NCBI GenBank assembly: GCA_937864365.1
Contig: CALMJT010000084.1
Coordinates: 1-45,530, forward strand
DNA length: 45,530 bases
Direction of reading: 5' to 3'
Origin: an uncultured Alteromonadales bacterium
GTDB lineage: Bacteria; Pseudomonadota; Gammaproteobacteria; Pseudomonadales; Cellvibrionaceae
This document shows positions 1-6,829 of this stretch, in pieces (position 1 is the first letter of the stretch; each line of letters begins with the position of its first letter). The position numbers and the translations under genes were made by a program. The notes beneath the pieces were generated by a model, which made no database searches, was not told the DNA's origin, and saw only the letters and a program-made list of their open reading frames with translations.

Positions 1-37
1 TTTTATTTACAGACGAGATATTATGGCAGATCTCGGA

Positions 38-54
38 GGTTAATCAGAGGTTCC
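38..54. repeat. IS-type terminal inverted repeat, left window end
   Basis: The 17 bases GGTTAATCAGAGGTTCC are the exact reverse complement of 45482-45498 at the other end of the window. The orientation suggests an insertion sequence extending off the left edge. No transposase is visible, so the IS family is not assigned. Confidence 0.55.
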
Positions 55-90
55 TTAAGTTTGCTCCGCTCGAACAAGAATGCTTTCTAT

Positions 91-241
91 GGGAATCTCT
101 GATTAACTCATTCATGATTGAATCGAGTGGAGAAATTGAAAATGCGATTTCAAGTTTCTTGCCAATATTAATTGCTTACACTTCTTGAGGTTGGCTACAC
201 ATTCTTTTTTCAATGGAAACTCTAGGTTAATCAGAATTTCC
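91..241. mobile_element. MITE-like or decayed IS fragment
   Basis: A 151-bp segment is bounded by imperfect inverted repeats, GGGAATCTCTGATTAAC at 91-107 and GGTTAATCAGAATTTCC at 225-241. Both resemble the 17-bp terminal repeat at the window ends. There is no coding capacity beyond about 23 codons. It could be a miniature non-autonomous derivative of the flanking IS or an internally deleted copy. Target-site duplication is not evident. Confidence 0.4.
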
Positions 242-492
242 TGTATTCATTTATCTATTTTGGTGCTGTGATTGTTGCCATTGTGTGCCCAGGTTTTAGC
301 TCGTAATTTTACATGTTTGATATTGAGTTCGAGCGTAAGGTGTAATCAGTGCTAATCGGTTTTGATGACAATAGCAATAAATTAAAGAGTGTTTTTTTAA
401 TCTGAATCTATTCCATTGATGCAGTGGGCTTTTAGCTATACGGATTGTCTATGATAAATTGCGAATTAAGAAATTAAGAAGGAAGTTTGTAG

Positions 493-580
493 AAGTTAGA
501 CAAGCTTCGCGAGCCTATCGACGAAGCTTTTAACTGTCACGAAAGCGAAGGTTTGATATTGAAGAATTTTTGCGAAACTA
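493..580 (+). pseudogene. Decayed copy of the 42-aa ParD-tail gene
   Basis: This stretch matches the 3' two thirds of the small gene at 5716-5844, with shared blocks such as AAGCTTCGCGA and TTGATATTGAAGAATTTTTG. It has substitutions and indels that destroy the frame. It lies beside decayed copies of other left-end prophage genes, so it is read as part of an older, related prophage. Confidence 0.6.
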
Positions 581-592
581 AAAAGAAATTTA

Positions 593-772
593 TTAATCTT
601 TTTTAGGCCTTATTGAACCTCTTGCATTTTCTGCCAGAGCTTCTTGGTAAGCGTCATCTCCAATTCTTTTTCGTCCATCTTCCGTTTCGAACTCTTGCGC
701 TAGCATCTCAAACTGAAGCTCTGCCAAATCAATCTCATCGTTGTTAAAATCGTCATCTTTAGCGTTTGTCAT
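593..772 (-). CDS. Orphan 59-aa antitoxin-like protein (relic prophage)
   Basis: This is a paralogue of the small gene at 5408-5596, which sits directly upstream of a zeta toxin. Both share an acidic middle and the C-terminal block GRKRIGD.AY.EALA..ARGSIRP. The ATG at 772 is chosen because it matches the start of the paralogue; a GTG at 781 would add three residues. No zeta toxin gene is next to this copy: the downstream side holds only the decayed 42-aa gene. The frame is intact, so it may still be expressed. It is probably a left-over antitoxin, possibly able to counter the zeta toxin of the newer prophage. That function is inferred from position only. Confidence 0.6.
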   Translation of the reverse strand: MTNAKDDDFNNDEIDLAELQFEMLAQEFETEDGRKRIGDDAYQEALAENARGSIRPKKD

Positions 773-831
773 ATTGTTCACACAATTTCAGAAAATTAGG
801 AAATTTTAACAAAATAAAGGAGCTTAATATC

Positions 832-1045
832 CACCTTTTGGTAATCTACTATGCCCTGGCCGGGTCCTAGGTCGTGGTGTTTTTTCGTAAGCATCGTATC
901 GGTAATCAAAAAAAACATCGTCAAATTAGCCTTTTAAATACCTAATGATTTTATCGGTGTATTCACATTCTTTGGACGCTCTTTCTATGTTTGCTTGATT
1001 ATACCGCAAGTTTTGCATCAGCTCTCTAAATAACGACGTACTAAA
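832..1045 (-). pseudogene. Decayed 3' end of an Rha-type gene
   Basis: The DNA aligns with 5876-6060, the 3' end of the Rha-family gene. Shared landmarks include TCTTTCTATGTT and ATCGGTGTATTCA. The stop codon is lost and the 5' two thirds are missing. Together with 493-772 it shows that an earlier prophage with the same left end once sat here. From 1046 to 1358 no gene is recognised. Confidence 0.65.
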
Positions 1046-1358
1046 CTACAATCAGAATGATACTTGCGCATAAAAAAAGTAAATAACATCAAGTTTGATG
1101 GTCATCTTGAGCCTGTCTGATGCTAAGGTTTTCAATCCCTAAGTGAGATCAGCGAGTGCATTGTATCTGGCCAAAAAACGAATAAAACGCCAATTAAGGC
1201 TTAAGCCGCAAAGTGGTTACTCCTATTCCAATTTATTCTAATTAAATAGTGGTGTTTGACGCCAAACCCCGCAATTAAAGCAGGCTTAATGAGGAGGCGC
1301 TGTAACAGAAATTTAATTATTCTTCATGAATACTTTGGCGTTTTTAGGAGTTTATATT

Positions 1359-1976
1359 GTGGATTTTGATTTGTTTTTAAAATTTAATAGAAAAAATGTA
1401 CAAGACCGACAAGTTGATACACTTATTGGTATTAGCAAAGGGCTGGTTGCAGACGGAAAGTTAAATCAACAAGAAGTCGAATTTCTGCAAACATGGCTAA
1501 CACAAAGTCAATCTCAAAACGAAAATCCAATAATTATAAATCTTCTTGATAAGGTGAATCAGATTCTTGAGGATGGAGTAGTTGATAAAGAGGAGAGCGA
1601 TGAATTATTTAAAATATTAAAATCTTTTTCTGGAGAGAATGCAGTTGTTGGTGAGGTTGCAAAAACCACTAATTTACCTTTAAACATTCCAGAACCAAAA
1701 ATTATTTTTAGAAATAATAATTTTCTATTTACGGGTACTTGTGCTTTTGGAACGAGAAAAATTTGCCAAGAAGAAATTGAGCGCCTGGGTGGGGTTAATG
1801 CAAACAGTGTTACTAAACAGTTAAATTACTTAATCCTTGGAACCTATGTAACAGACTCATGGGTGCATGAAACCTTTGGGCGAAAAATTGAAAAGGCCGT
1901 GGAATATCGAGATTCGGGTGTACCTCTTGTTATTGTTACTGAAGCACACTGGTTAAAAGAAGCAGGTCTTAGTTGA
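1359..1976 (+). CDS. BRCT-domain protein with TerB-like N-terminal region
   Basis: Two parts are visible. The N-terminal ~90 residues are helical with a pattern like TerB-type modules (LIGISKGLVADGKLNQQEVE). A C-terminal BRCT domain occupies roughly the last 85 residues, with the typical FTG...GTRK, EIERLGG and TAHW-like endings seen in NAD-dependent DNA ligases. Such small BRCT proteins recur in prophages and genomic islands; their role is not established. The start GTG at 1359 is preferred because AGGAG lies eight bases upstream; an ATG at 1326 would add 11 residues. The stop overlaps the start of the channel gene, indicating translational coupling. It lies in the accessory slot of the relic prophage. 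Confidence 0.75.
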   Translation: MDFDLFLKFNRKNVQDRQVDTLIGISKGLVADGKLNQQEVEFLQTWLTQSQSQNENPIIINLLDKVNQILEDGVVDKEESDELFKILKSFSGENAVVGEVAKTTNLPLNIPEPKIIFRNNNFLFTGTCAFGTRKICQEEIERLGGVNANSVTKQLNYLILGTYVTDSWVHETFGRKIEKAVEYRDSGVPLVIVTEAHWLKEAGLS

Positions 1977-2683
1977 GTTTAAATATGTTGTGTTCAGTTA
2001 AGCGTATTTTAGAGTTTCCAGAATATGGATTAGGGAGGGTTTTTGCTTTACTTATTCAAGCATTAATTATTATTTCGTTAATCACGTTTTCTGTTGATAC
2101 TTTGCCGGATCTTTCTGCGTCTACGAAGTCGATTTTACAGCGAATCGAACTGATGACAGTTATTATCTTCACAATAGAATATCTTTTAAGACTGATAACT
2201 GCTGAGCGAAAACTACGATTTGTTTTTAGTTTTTATGGTTTGATTGATCTACTTGCCATCGTGCCGTTTTACCTTCCCACAGGTTTAGATTTAAGAGCTG
2301 TTCGAATTTTTAGACTGTTTCGACTAATTCGTATACTAAAACTACTGCGTTACAACCAAGCCGTGAATCACTTTTCAGTTGCGTTAAAGTCCATCAAAGA
2401 AGAACTGATTTTATTTGGGATTGTTGCGGCAATAATGCTGTACCTGTCTGCGGTAGGCATTTATTACTTTGAGCATGAAGCACAACCGGAAGCCTTCCAG
2501 TCGGTATTTCATAGCCTGTGGTGGGCTGTAACCACGCTCACAACTGTGGGTTATGGCGATATGTATCCAATCACATTGGGCGGTAGAGTATTCACTTTTT
2601 TTGTATTAATGATTGGACTTGGACTAGTTGCAGTTCCTACGGGTTTGTTAGCTTCGGCGATGACTAGAGAAAGGCAATCTTAA
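1973..2683 (+). CDS. Voltage-gated potassium channel (6-TM ion transporter)
   Basis: The protein has six membrane segments, an arginine-rich S4 helix (LRAVRIFRLFRLIRILKLLR) and a pore loop with the selectivity filter TTVGYGDMYP. Its 236 residues fit bacterial Kv-type channels without a C-terminal regulatory domain. It would conduct K+ across the inner membrane in response to voltage. The TTG at 1973 overlaps the stop of the BRCT gene; an ATG at 1985 is the alternative start. A channel as prophage cargo is unusual and could alter membrane potential in the lysogen, but nothing in the sequence proves a phage-related role. Confidence 0.85.
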   Translation: MSLNMLCSVKRILEFPEYGLGRVFALLIQALIIISLITFSVDTLPDLSASTKSILQRIELMTVIIFTIEYLLRLITAERKLRFVFSFYGLIDLLAIVPFYLPTGLDLRAVRIFRLFRLIRILKLLRYNQAVNHFSVALKSIKEELILFGIVAAIMLYLSAVGIYYFEHEAQPEAFQSVFHSLWWAVTTLTTVGYGDMYPITLGGRVFTFFVLMIGLGLVAVPTGLLASAMTRERQS

Positions 2684-2797
2684 AAACTGGTCTAAGATAT
2701 TTTTTGAACGAGGAAAAAAATAGCGTTAAACATTATTTATATAAAATCATCATAAACAATTAGACACTCACTGCTAACCCAGACATTGGATTGAATA

Positions 2798-3139
2798 ATG
2801 ATGAAAAAACGTGATTACGATTACGCTCAGAAGGTTATCACTGTTGATCAATTGAAAAGCTGGCCAAGTGAATTTTTCGGGGAGGTGAACGACACTGCCA
2901 ATGAGGTAGTAGCCGTTAATGAGAAAGAAAAAACGGCTTTTTATATGGTTCCGGTTGATTTGTTTGAAGACATGGTCGATCTGTGTGAATACGCTCAGAG
3001 AAGCACTTTAGTGATGAAATCTGAAGTGGTAAACATGCCGGGCGACGCTATGGATATGAACGCGCTCTCTGACAGAATTGCTAAGTCTTTAAAAAATATA
3101 ACTGCAAATGACAAGGATGACTTTGAGGAATGGACCTAA
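2798..3139 (+). CDS. YafN/Phd-type antitoxin
   Basis: The 113-residue protein has the antitoxin layout: an N-terminal part with a 'VDQLKSWPSEFF' helix followed by 'EKTAFYMVPVDLFEDMVDL', as in Phd/YefM/YafN DNA-binding antitoxins. The acidic C-terminal tail would bind the toxin. It is the first gene of a tight three-gene set whose last member is a broken YafO toxin. It overlaps the next gene by 10 bases. Like its relatives it probably represses its own promoter. The antitoxin appears intact although the toxin is not. Confidence 0.75.
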   Translation: MMKKRDYDYAQKVITVDQLKSWPSEFFGEVNDTANEVVAVNEKEKTAFYMVPVDLFEDMVDLCEYAQRSTLVMKSEVVNMPGDAMDMNALSDRIAKSLKNITANDKDDFEEWT

Positions 3140-3312
3140 AAAAGAAGTTAGTTATTAACATCAAAGACAAGTCTCTTTCAGATATTTATGAATACGAATC
3201 CGTAAAAAATAAGATAACTAAACAACGCAATATTGATGATACTCATTTAGAAAAAACTTTTAAGAAGCTGATTCAATCACTTAAAAACGGAAAGGATTCT
3301 GAGTTGTGGTAA
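3130..3312 (+). CDS. Small 60-aa middle gene of the YafN-YafO operon
   Basis: This lysine-rich 60-residue protein is of unknown function. Its start overlaps the antitoxin stop and its stop overlaps the GTG start of the YafO reading frame, so all three are translationally coupled. Classical YafNO has only two genes. This extra protein could be a second antitoxin subunit, a chaperone for the antitoxin, or a split-off antitoxin tail. No domain is recognised. Confidence 0.6.
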   Translation: MDLKKKLVINIKDKSLSDIYEYESVKNKITKQRNIDDTHLEKTFKKLIQSLKNGKDSELW

Positions 3313-3713
3313 AAATATTTGTCCACTCTAAATTACGCAACGCTATGGATAAAGACAAATTAGCGTTTTTAGTTGAAAGCTTTAGAAACTATAAAGAAGG
3401 TAAAACGCTGCCCTCAATTTTTTTTTGTACGCGATGCACCTTGCAATCACACACATAATCGACAATATGTTGAGCTTCAACACATTCATTTTCACGGAAG
3501 TGGTTTTCCTTTAAAAATGGTGCGGTTCAGTCGAACTCGTAAAGTTATGCTCGTATATTGCCCCGGCTTTTTTAACGCAAAACATTTCTTCTTGTCGCAA
3601 TTATTAATCACTGGAACCACAATCAACCCGAAGTTATTGAAGGTACAGACCCAGACAAAAATATAATGGACAAATTAGAAGAAATTGCAGAGGGATTTAG
3701 ACAGAAGTTTTGA
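3306..3713 (+). pseudogene. yafO: YafO-type mRNA interferase toxin, frameshifted
   Basis: Three pieces in order resemble E. coli YafO: an N-terminal piece ending YKEGKTLPSIF, a middle piece with HIHF...FPLKMVRFSRT...LVYCPGFF, and a C-terminal piece ending EEIAEGFRQKF. YafO cuts ribosome-bound mRNA. The frame changes once in a run of eight to nine T at about 3418-3426 and returns at about 3590-3600, so the full-length product is not made from a single frame. The total length (~135 codons) equals the family length. The two shifts restore frame, so they could be real decay of a harmful toxin or errors in the sequence. Confidence 0.75.
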
Positions 3714-3720
3714 GTGAGCC

Positions 3721-3780
3721 TATCGCTTGCTTAAAGATTTGTTGTGTAGTGAGCGTTGAATCTGGACTGTTAAGACCTTC
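3721..3780 (-). pseudogene. Scrap of a parD antitoxin gene
   Basis: About 57 bases match the 3' part of the parD gene at 9702-9763 with three or four differences, e.g. AAAGATTTGTTGTGTAGT. It is joined directly to an integrase 3' scrap. In the intact prophage parD and the integrase end lie more than 30 kb apart, so this junction marks a large internal deletion in the older prophage. Confidence 0.75.
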
Positions 3781-3783
3781 GTC

Positions 3784-3860
3784 AGTATATCGAAACTATA
3801 CAACCATACACCGGATGAGGTTTTGTCGCTTAAATTGCCATCAAAGAAGGGCGTTTAGAG
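3784..3860 (+). pseudogene. Scrap of an integrase 3' end
   Basis: It matches the last ~75 bases of the integrase gene (42405-42470), including ACAACCATACACCGGATGAG, which encodes the YNHTPDEVLSLKLPSKK tail. It sits just upstream of the left attachment repeat, at the same distance as the intact integrase from the tRNA. It therefore belongs to an older element that used the same tRNA. Confidence 0.85.
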
Positions 3861-3886
3861 TAAACAGGCTTGTAAATCTGGAGTAG

Positions 3887-3956
3887 TGAACGTAAGTCAT
3901 TGATTTTATTGGTGGAGCCTAGCGGGATCGAACCGCTGACCTCAACACTGCCAGTG
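3887..3956. repeat. Left attachment site (70-bp direct repeat with tRNA 3' part)
   Basis: This is identical over 70 bases to 42521-42590. It holds the 3' 47 bases of tRNA-Ala (3910-3956) plus 23 bases downstream of the tRNA. The match ends at CCAGTG, inside the anticodon arm. With its partner it defines the prophage and predicts a 38,634-bp excised circle. Confidence 0.92.
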
Positions 3957-4005
3957 AAGAATTATCATGTTATAAATTAATAACTTAACCTCTAATTACT
4001 CTTAA

Positions 4006-4028
4006 TAAGGTGCCTATAGGGCACCTTA
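4006..4028. terminator. Hairpin downstream of the 68-aa gene
   Basis: TAAGGTGCC and GGGCACCTTA form a stem of about eight pairs just past the stop of the leftward gene at 4041. There is no long T-run, so it is a weak terminator candidate, perhaps closing transcripts at the prophage edge. Confidence 0.4.
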
Positions 4029-4040
4029 TAAATCAATGAC

Positions 4041-4247
4041 TTACGACGCATTAAGAGTAGTTTTTTTTGGCGCTTTATTTAACATTCCCGCCGCCATTGC
4101 AACATCAAATATTACGCGCTCTTGTTCGTTTAACACGGCGTAAAATTCGGTTACGGTGAGTATTTTTTCTTGCTCGTTTTCTTGCACTATTACGTTTACC
4201 AAGCCCGTTAACCAATTGACGCGAGCGCCAACCAAGCGTACCAACAT
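4041..4247 (-). CDS. Hypothetical 68-aa protein at the prophage left end
   Basis: A small protein with no recognised domain. A good ribosome binding site (GAGGTAAT before ATG) supports the start. It reads toward the attachment site and is divergent from the HTH gene at 4469 across about 220 bases, which probably hold both promoters. As the outermost gene it is probably lysogenic cargo. Confidence 0.55.
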   Translation of the reverse strand: MLVRLVGARVNWLTGLVNVIVQENEQEKILTVTEFYAVLNEQERVIFDVAMAAGMLNKAPKKTTLNAS

Positions 4248-4468
4248 TATTACCTCAAACTAATTTTTGACCACTTATTCAAAAATATCCTAATGCGAAT
4301 AAAAAGCTTAGGCAATGTGTCGAATTTCGACGTTGAATATTGATATCAAATGCACATTTTATAGTCTGTTTGTTGATTTATGTGCCATACTTGCGTCTAA
4401 GACCGATTGGTCGATAACTTTTGATTGTAAGTTCATTCTTTTTATAGAAGTTAATCGTCTTAAAATCC

Positions 4469-4789
4469 ATGGAAAACGTCAGCCCTACTGACAGAATTGC
4501 ATGGCTGCGCAGTTGCATTGGTATGGCTCAAAAAGAGTTTGCTGAACACTGTGGGCTAACACTTGAAACCTATCGCCGTATTGAACGCGGCCAAGCACTT
4601 CGAGATTTTCAAATACTACAAATCGCTAATAAGTTAAATATAGATGCCGCCTGGCTGTTAACCGGCGATTTACGTTACCTAATATTACAACCATTGCATA
4701 AAGTTGATGCAGCATTGGTTGCGCCCAATATTAATAGTAACGAATTCAAAAAAATGTTTTTTAACTTGTACCCGCATTTATTTTCTTAA
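4469..4789 (+). CDS. XRE-family helix-turn-helix regulator
   Basis: The N-terminal ~65 residues form a Cro/CI-type HTH: AQKEFAEHCGLTLETYRRIE is the two-helix core, followed by IANKLNIDAAWLLTGD, a usual XRE ending. The C-terminal ~40 residues are unrecognised. It is separate from the main switch at 37 kb. It may control the divergent 68-aa gene or itself. It converges on the zeta toxin operon with only 22 bases between the stops. Confidence 0.8.
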   Translation: MENVSPTDRIAWLRSCIGMAQKEFAEHCGLTLETYRRIERGQALRDFQILQIANKLNIDAAWLLTGDLRYLILQPLHKVDAALVAPNINSNEFKKMFFNLYPHLFS

Positions 4790-4811
4790 TGGTGTACTTG
4801 AGTAGAACTAT

Positions 4812-5396
4812 TTAAAGCTTTAAATGGGGCAAATATGTGAGCATCCAACGTGGCACGTTGCTGGAAACATTATGGATCATTCCGTTTCTATACCCTGCAA
4901 CCCAGCGATAATGTTCGCTGTTGTCATAAATGTGGGCACTCTCAAATATTTTTATGAAAGATTTAATATTCTCTAGAGAGCGATAATACCGACGCTGAAG
5001 ATCGGCGGAAGGAATATCGTGGCCACCCAAACGAACCCTTTCAGACACTCTCGTGCTGCTTAGTGCTGGACTTTCGAGGCCGATATAAATAAAAGTAGTT
5101 CGAAAACCAGCTTCTTTGGCTTTTATTGCATACTTGAGGTAAGTTGAGCCTGAGATAGTTGATTCGACGAGAAATGACGACCTATTTTCAATATACTCTC
5201 TCACCGATTTAATAGAGAGTTTACCGGCAGCTACTTGCGCTTGCTCAACTGTACCAAAAGAACCTGTAATTCCTTTTGCAATTTCGTCAGGATCGATTAC
5301 CTCAACCTCTGGAAATCTTTTTCTGATTGAGAATGTTAAGGTTGATTTACCACCACCATTTGGTCCTGCAACGAGAAAAAATTGTGGTCTTGCCAT
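4812..5396 (-). CDS. Zeta-type toxin (P-loop kinase)
   Basis: The 194 residues match zeta/PezT-family toxins. The Walker A motif is GPNGGGKST (residues 11-19). A VIDPDEIAKG segment follows, where the family has its acidic catalytic region, and ERVRLGGHDIP matches the R..R.GGH.VP signature of this family. Zeta toxins phosphorylate UDP-N-acetylglucosamine and related UDP-sugars, poisoning cell-wall synthesis. The small gene immediately upstream (12-bp gap) is the presumptive antitoxin. The pair probably stabilises the prophage or acts in abortive infection. Confidence 0.85.
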   Translation of the reverse strand: MARPQFFLVAGPNGGGKSTLTFSIRKRFPEVEVIDPDEIAKGITGSFGTVEQAQVAAGKLSIKSVREYIENRSSFLVESTISGSTYLKYAIKAKEAGFRTTFIYIGLESPALSSTRVSERVRLGGHDIPSADLQRRYYRSLENIKSFIKIFESAHIYDNSEHYRWVAGYRNGMIHNVSSNVPRWMLTYLPHLKL

Positions 5397-5407
5397 GGTG
5401 CAAACTA

Positions 5408-5596
5408 TTATTTAGTTAATGAATTTGGACGAATAGAACCACGTGCTTTTGCAGCTAAAGCCTCTTTATACGCCTCATCGCCAATTCTTTTTCGACCCTC
5501 TTCGGTTTCAAGTTCTTTGAATAGTTGGTCAAATTGTTGCTCTGAAATACTAGATGGAGATTTTTTTTCTGTTAAGTTAACTGGTTTTTTTGTCAT
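5408..5596 (-). CDS. Probable antitoxin of the zeta toxin (62 aa)
   Basis: A small protein with a disordered lysine- and serine-rich start, a helical acidic centre (EQQFDQLFKELETEEGRKRIG) and a basic tail. It lies first in a two-gene operon with the zeta toxin, which makes it the likely antitoxin although it does not look like classical epsilon. The ATG at 5596 has GAGG eight bases upstream; longer starts are unsupported. A paralogue survives alone in the relic prophage at 593-772. Confidence 0.65.
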   Translation of the reverse strand: MTKKPVNLTEKKSPSSISEQQFDQLFKELETEEGRKRIGDEAYKEALAAKARGSIRPNSLTK

Positions 5597-5715
5597 ATTC
5601 AGCGCCTCATCCAGAGATGTATACTTGCGTAATAGCGTAAAGCTGACCAATTGTAACACCTACGTTTGTAACATAGTAAGCCCTTACGTAATTTAGCCAG
5701 CCATGGCGAGTCGAT

Positions 5716-5844
5716 ATGAGCGAAGAAAAGAATCAAGAAGAAGATGAGAAGTTAAAAAAGCTTCGCGAAATTATCGATGAAGCGTTCAACAGTGGTGAAC
5801 CTGAAGATTTTGATATTGAAGAATTTTTGAAGGAGCAACAGTAA
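5716..5844 (+). CDS. 42-aa protein resembling the C-terminal half of a ParD antitoxin
   Basis: The reading frame begins MSEEKNQEEDEKLKKLREII and ends FDIEEFLKEQQ. The LREIIDEAFNSGEPEDFDIEEFL part matches the toxin-binding tail of ParD-type antitoxins. The DNA-binding half is missing: an in-frame stop lies a short way upstream. No ParE gene is adjacent. It ends in a strong terminator. It could be a stand-alone antitoxin or anti-addiction peptide, or a remnant. A decayed copy at 493-580 shows that it belonged to both prophages. Confidence 0.6.
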   Translation: MSEEKNQEEDEKLKKLREIIDEAFNSGEPEDFDIEEFLKEQQ

Positions 5845-5867
5845 AAGCGGGCAATGCCCGCTTTTTT
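5844..5867. terminator. Bidirectional intrinsic terminator
   Basis: AAAAGCGGGC-AAT-GCCCGCTTTTTT forms a perfect GC-rich stem with A-run and T-run on either side. It lies between the convergent 42-aa gene and the Rha gene and can end both transcripts. Confidence 0.9.
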
Positions 5868-5868
5868 A

Positions 5869-6579
5869 TTAATAATCCATTATGCTTTCGCCGGGTCTTC
5901 GGCCATGGCGTTTCTCGTAGGTATCGTAACGCGCATCAAAAAAATCATCGTCGAGTTGGCTTTTTAAATAGTTAATTGTTCTATCGGTGTATTCATATTC
6001 GGCGGCAGCTCTTTCTATGTTGGTTTGATTTTGGCGAATACGTTGCACCAACCCTCTAATAACCGCAAAGTCGATGACCACTACCGGTGTTTTTACTTCG
6101 AGTTCTTTGGCCATGGATTGCATGGCTGAATTAAGTATACGAATTCGCGCAGCTTCTTCTTTTTGCATTTGTTCGTATATTAAATCTTGTTTTTTGCGGT
6201 ACTCTAAATACCTTTCGTGCTCATTAAGCTCTTTTGGCGCCGGTAAACTTTGGGCTTTATGCAGCTCTTGTTCTAGGCGATTAAATTCATTGATGTAGGC
6301 TTCTTTAAAGGTAGCGGCTTTTTTACCGGTAAAGCCCATGGCCAAAAACATAAAGCCATCGCGAGTAATTTGATACTCAGTATACTCATTTCCATTGTGT
6401 TCAAATTTAACCAGCGAAAAGTTGCTGGTTCGAAATTCTTCAGAACAATCGAGCTTTTCAATTTTTTGAGTTACGTGTTGATGCTGTTTGCCGAAGTAAG
6501 TCGCTACTGCACGAGAAGTGGTTACAGGTTTGCCATCTAGGATACTAATATCTGGCACTGCCAAAGTTAACTGAGACAT
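5869..6579 (-). CDS. rha: Rha-family phage regulatory protein
   Basis: The N-terminal ~105 residues fit the Rha family (ISILDGKPVTTSRAVATYFGK, then YQITRDGFMFLAMGFTGKKA, then FKEAYINEFNRLE). The C-terminal half is helical and specific to this group. Rha proteins are DNA-binding phage regulators related in arrangement to antirepressors. The ribosome binding site AGAAGGA lies before the ATG at 6579. It is preceded by a long structured leader whose loop can pair with that binding site (see the c4-like RNA). A role as antirepressor of the non-cleavable repressor at 37357 is an inference. Confidence 0.8.
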   Translation of the reverse strand: MSQLTLAVPDISILDGKPVTTSRAVATYFGKQHQHVTQKIEKLDCSEEFRTSNFSLVKFEHNGNEYTEYQITRDGFMFLAMGFTGKKAATFKEAYINEFNRLEQELHKAQSLPAPKELNEHERYLEYRKKQDLIYEQMQKEEAARIRILNSAMQSMAKELEVKTPVVVIDFAVIRGLVQRIRQNQTNIERAAAEYEYTDRTINYLKSQLDDDFFDARYDTYEKRHGRRPGESIMDY

Positions 6580-6829
6580 GATTGATCCTTCTGATTAATA
6601 TTAGCACCTCGCCACCCAAGGCCAATTGGGTGAGCGAGACCGAGCGGGTTGGCCTACCGGTCAGAAGATCCGGCCGCTCAAAGAGCGCCCACTCAGCCCG
6701 CTCATAACAACAGGCGGAGCTAATCCCAGACACAAAAAAACCGCACAGACGGCGGTATATGTCTGCTTCTGATTTCAGGAGGCCAATCCTGACACCGGAT
6801 TTTGCCGGTGCATAGTTAGAAAACCACAA
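6545..6829 (-). CDS. Possible Icd/Ash-like small protein in the Rha leader
   Basis: A 94-codon frame beginning with TTG at 6829 runs through the structured leader and overlaps the start of rha by 35 bases. Its position between promoter and regulator resembles icd in the c4-icd-ant operon of P1. The N-terminal part (APAKSG..IG and RRLCGFFVSG) looks similar to Icd/Ash-type leader proteins, but this is from memory. It may equally be a chance open frame through an RNA-structured region. Confidence 0.35.
   Translation of the reverse strand: MWFSNYAPAKSGVRIGLLKSEADIYRRLCGFFVSGISSACCYERAEWALFERPDLLTGRPTRSVSLTQLALGGEVLILIRRINHVSVNFGSARY
6642..6703 (-). ncRNA. c4-like antisense RNA core in the Rha leader
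   Basis: In the minus-strand RNA, GAGCGGG (6703-6697) pairs with CCCGCUC (6648-6642) and encloses two hairpins: CGCUC-UUU-GAGCG, and CCGG-AUCUUCUGA-CCGG at 6673-6657. The second loop exposes CUUCUGA, complementary to UCAGAAG at 6772-6766 upstream and to UCAGAAGGAUC at 6594-6584, which contains the rha ribosome binding site. This mirrors the c4 RNA of P1/P7 and the CI RNA of P4, where a processed leader RNA blocks expression of the downstream gene. True RNA ends are unknown; c4 is about 77 nt. Confidence 0.7.
6734..6756 (-). terminator. Attenuator-type terminator in the Rha leader
   Basis: In minus-strand RNA, ACCGC-CGUCUGU-GCGGU is followed by a run of seven U. It lies between the promoter region and the c4-like core, so it can end transcription before rha. 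Two adjacent perfect hairpins (6793-6810 and 6775-6792) precede it. Confidence 0.75.

Noticed and set aside
1-500. Left attachment site of the relic prophage
   Set aside because: No tRNA-Ala 3' fragment is found here; the relic's outer end has been lost or lies beyond the window.
1180-1325. Possible integron attC site before the BRCT gene
   Set aside because: There are short dyads (e.g. around GTGTTTGACGCCAAACCCC) but no proper R'/R'' core pair with the expected spacing, and the block is better explained as relic prophage cargo.
4006-4028. Dyad near the left attachment site as an additional attachment core
   Set aside because: It does not occur at the right end and is outside the 70-bp perfect repeat, so it is kept only as a weak terminator.
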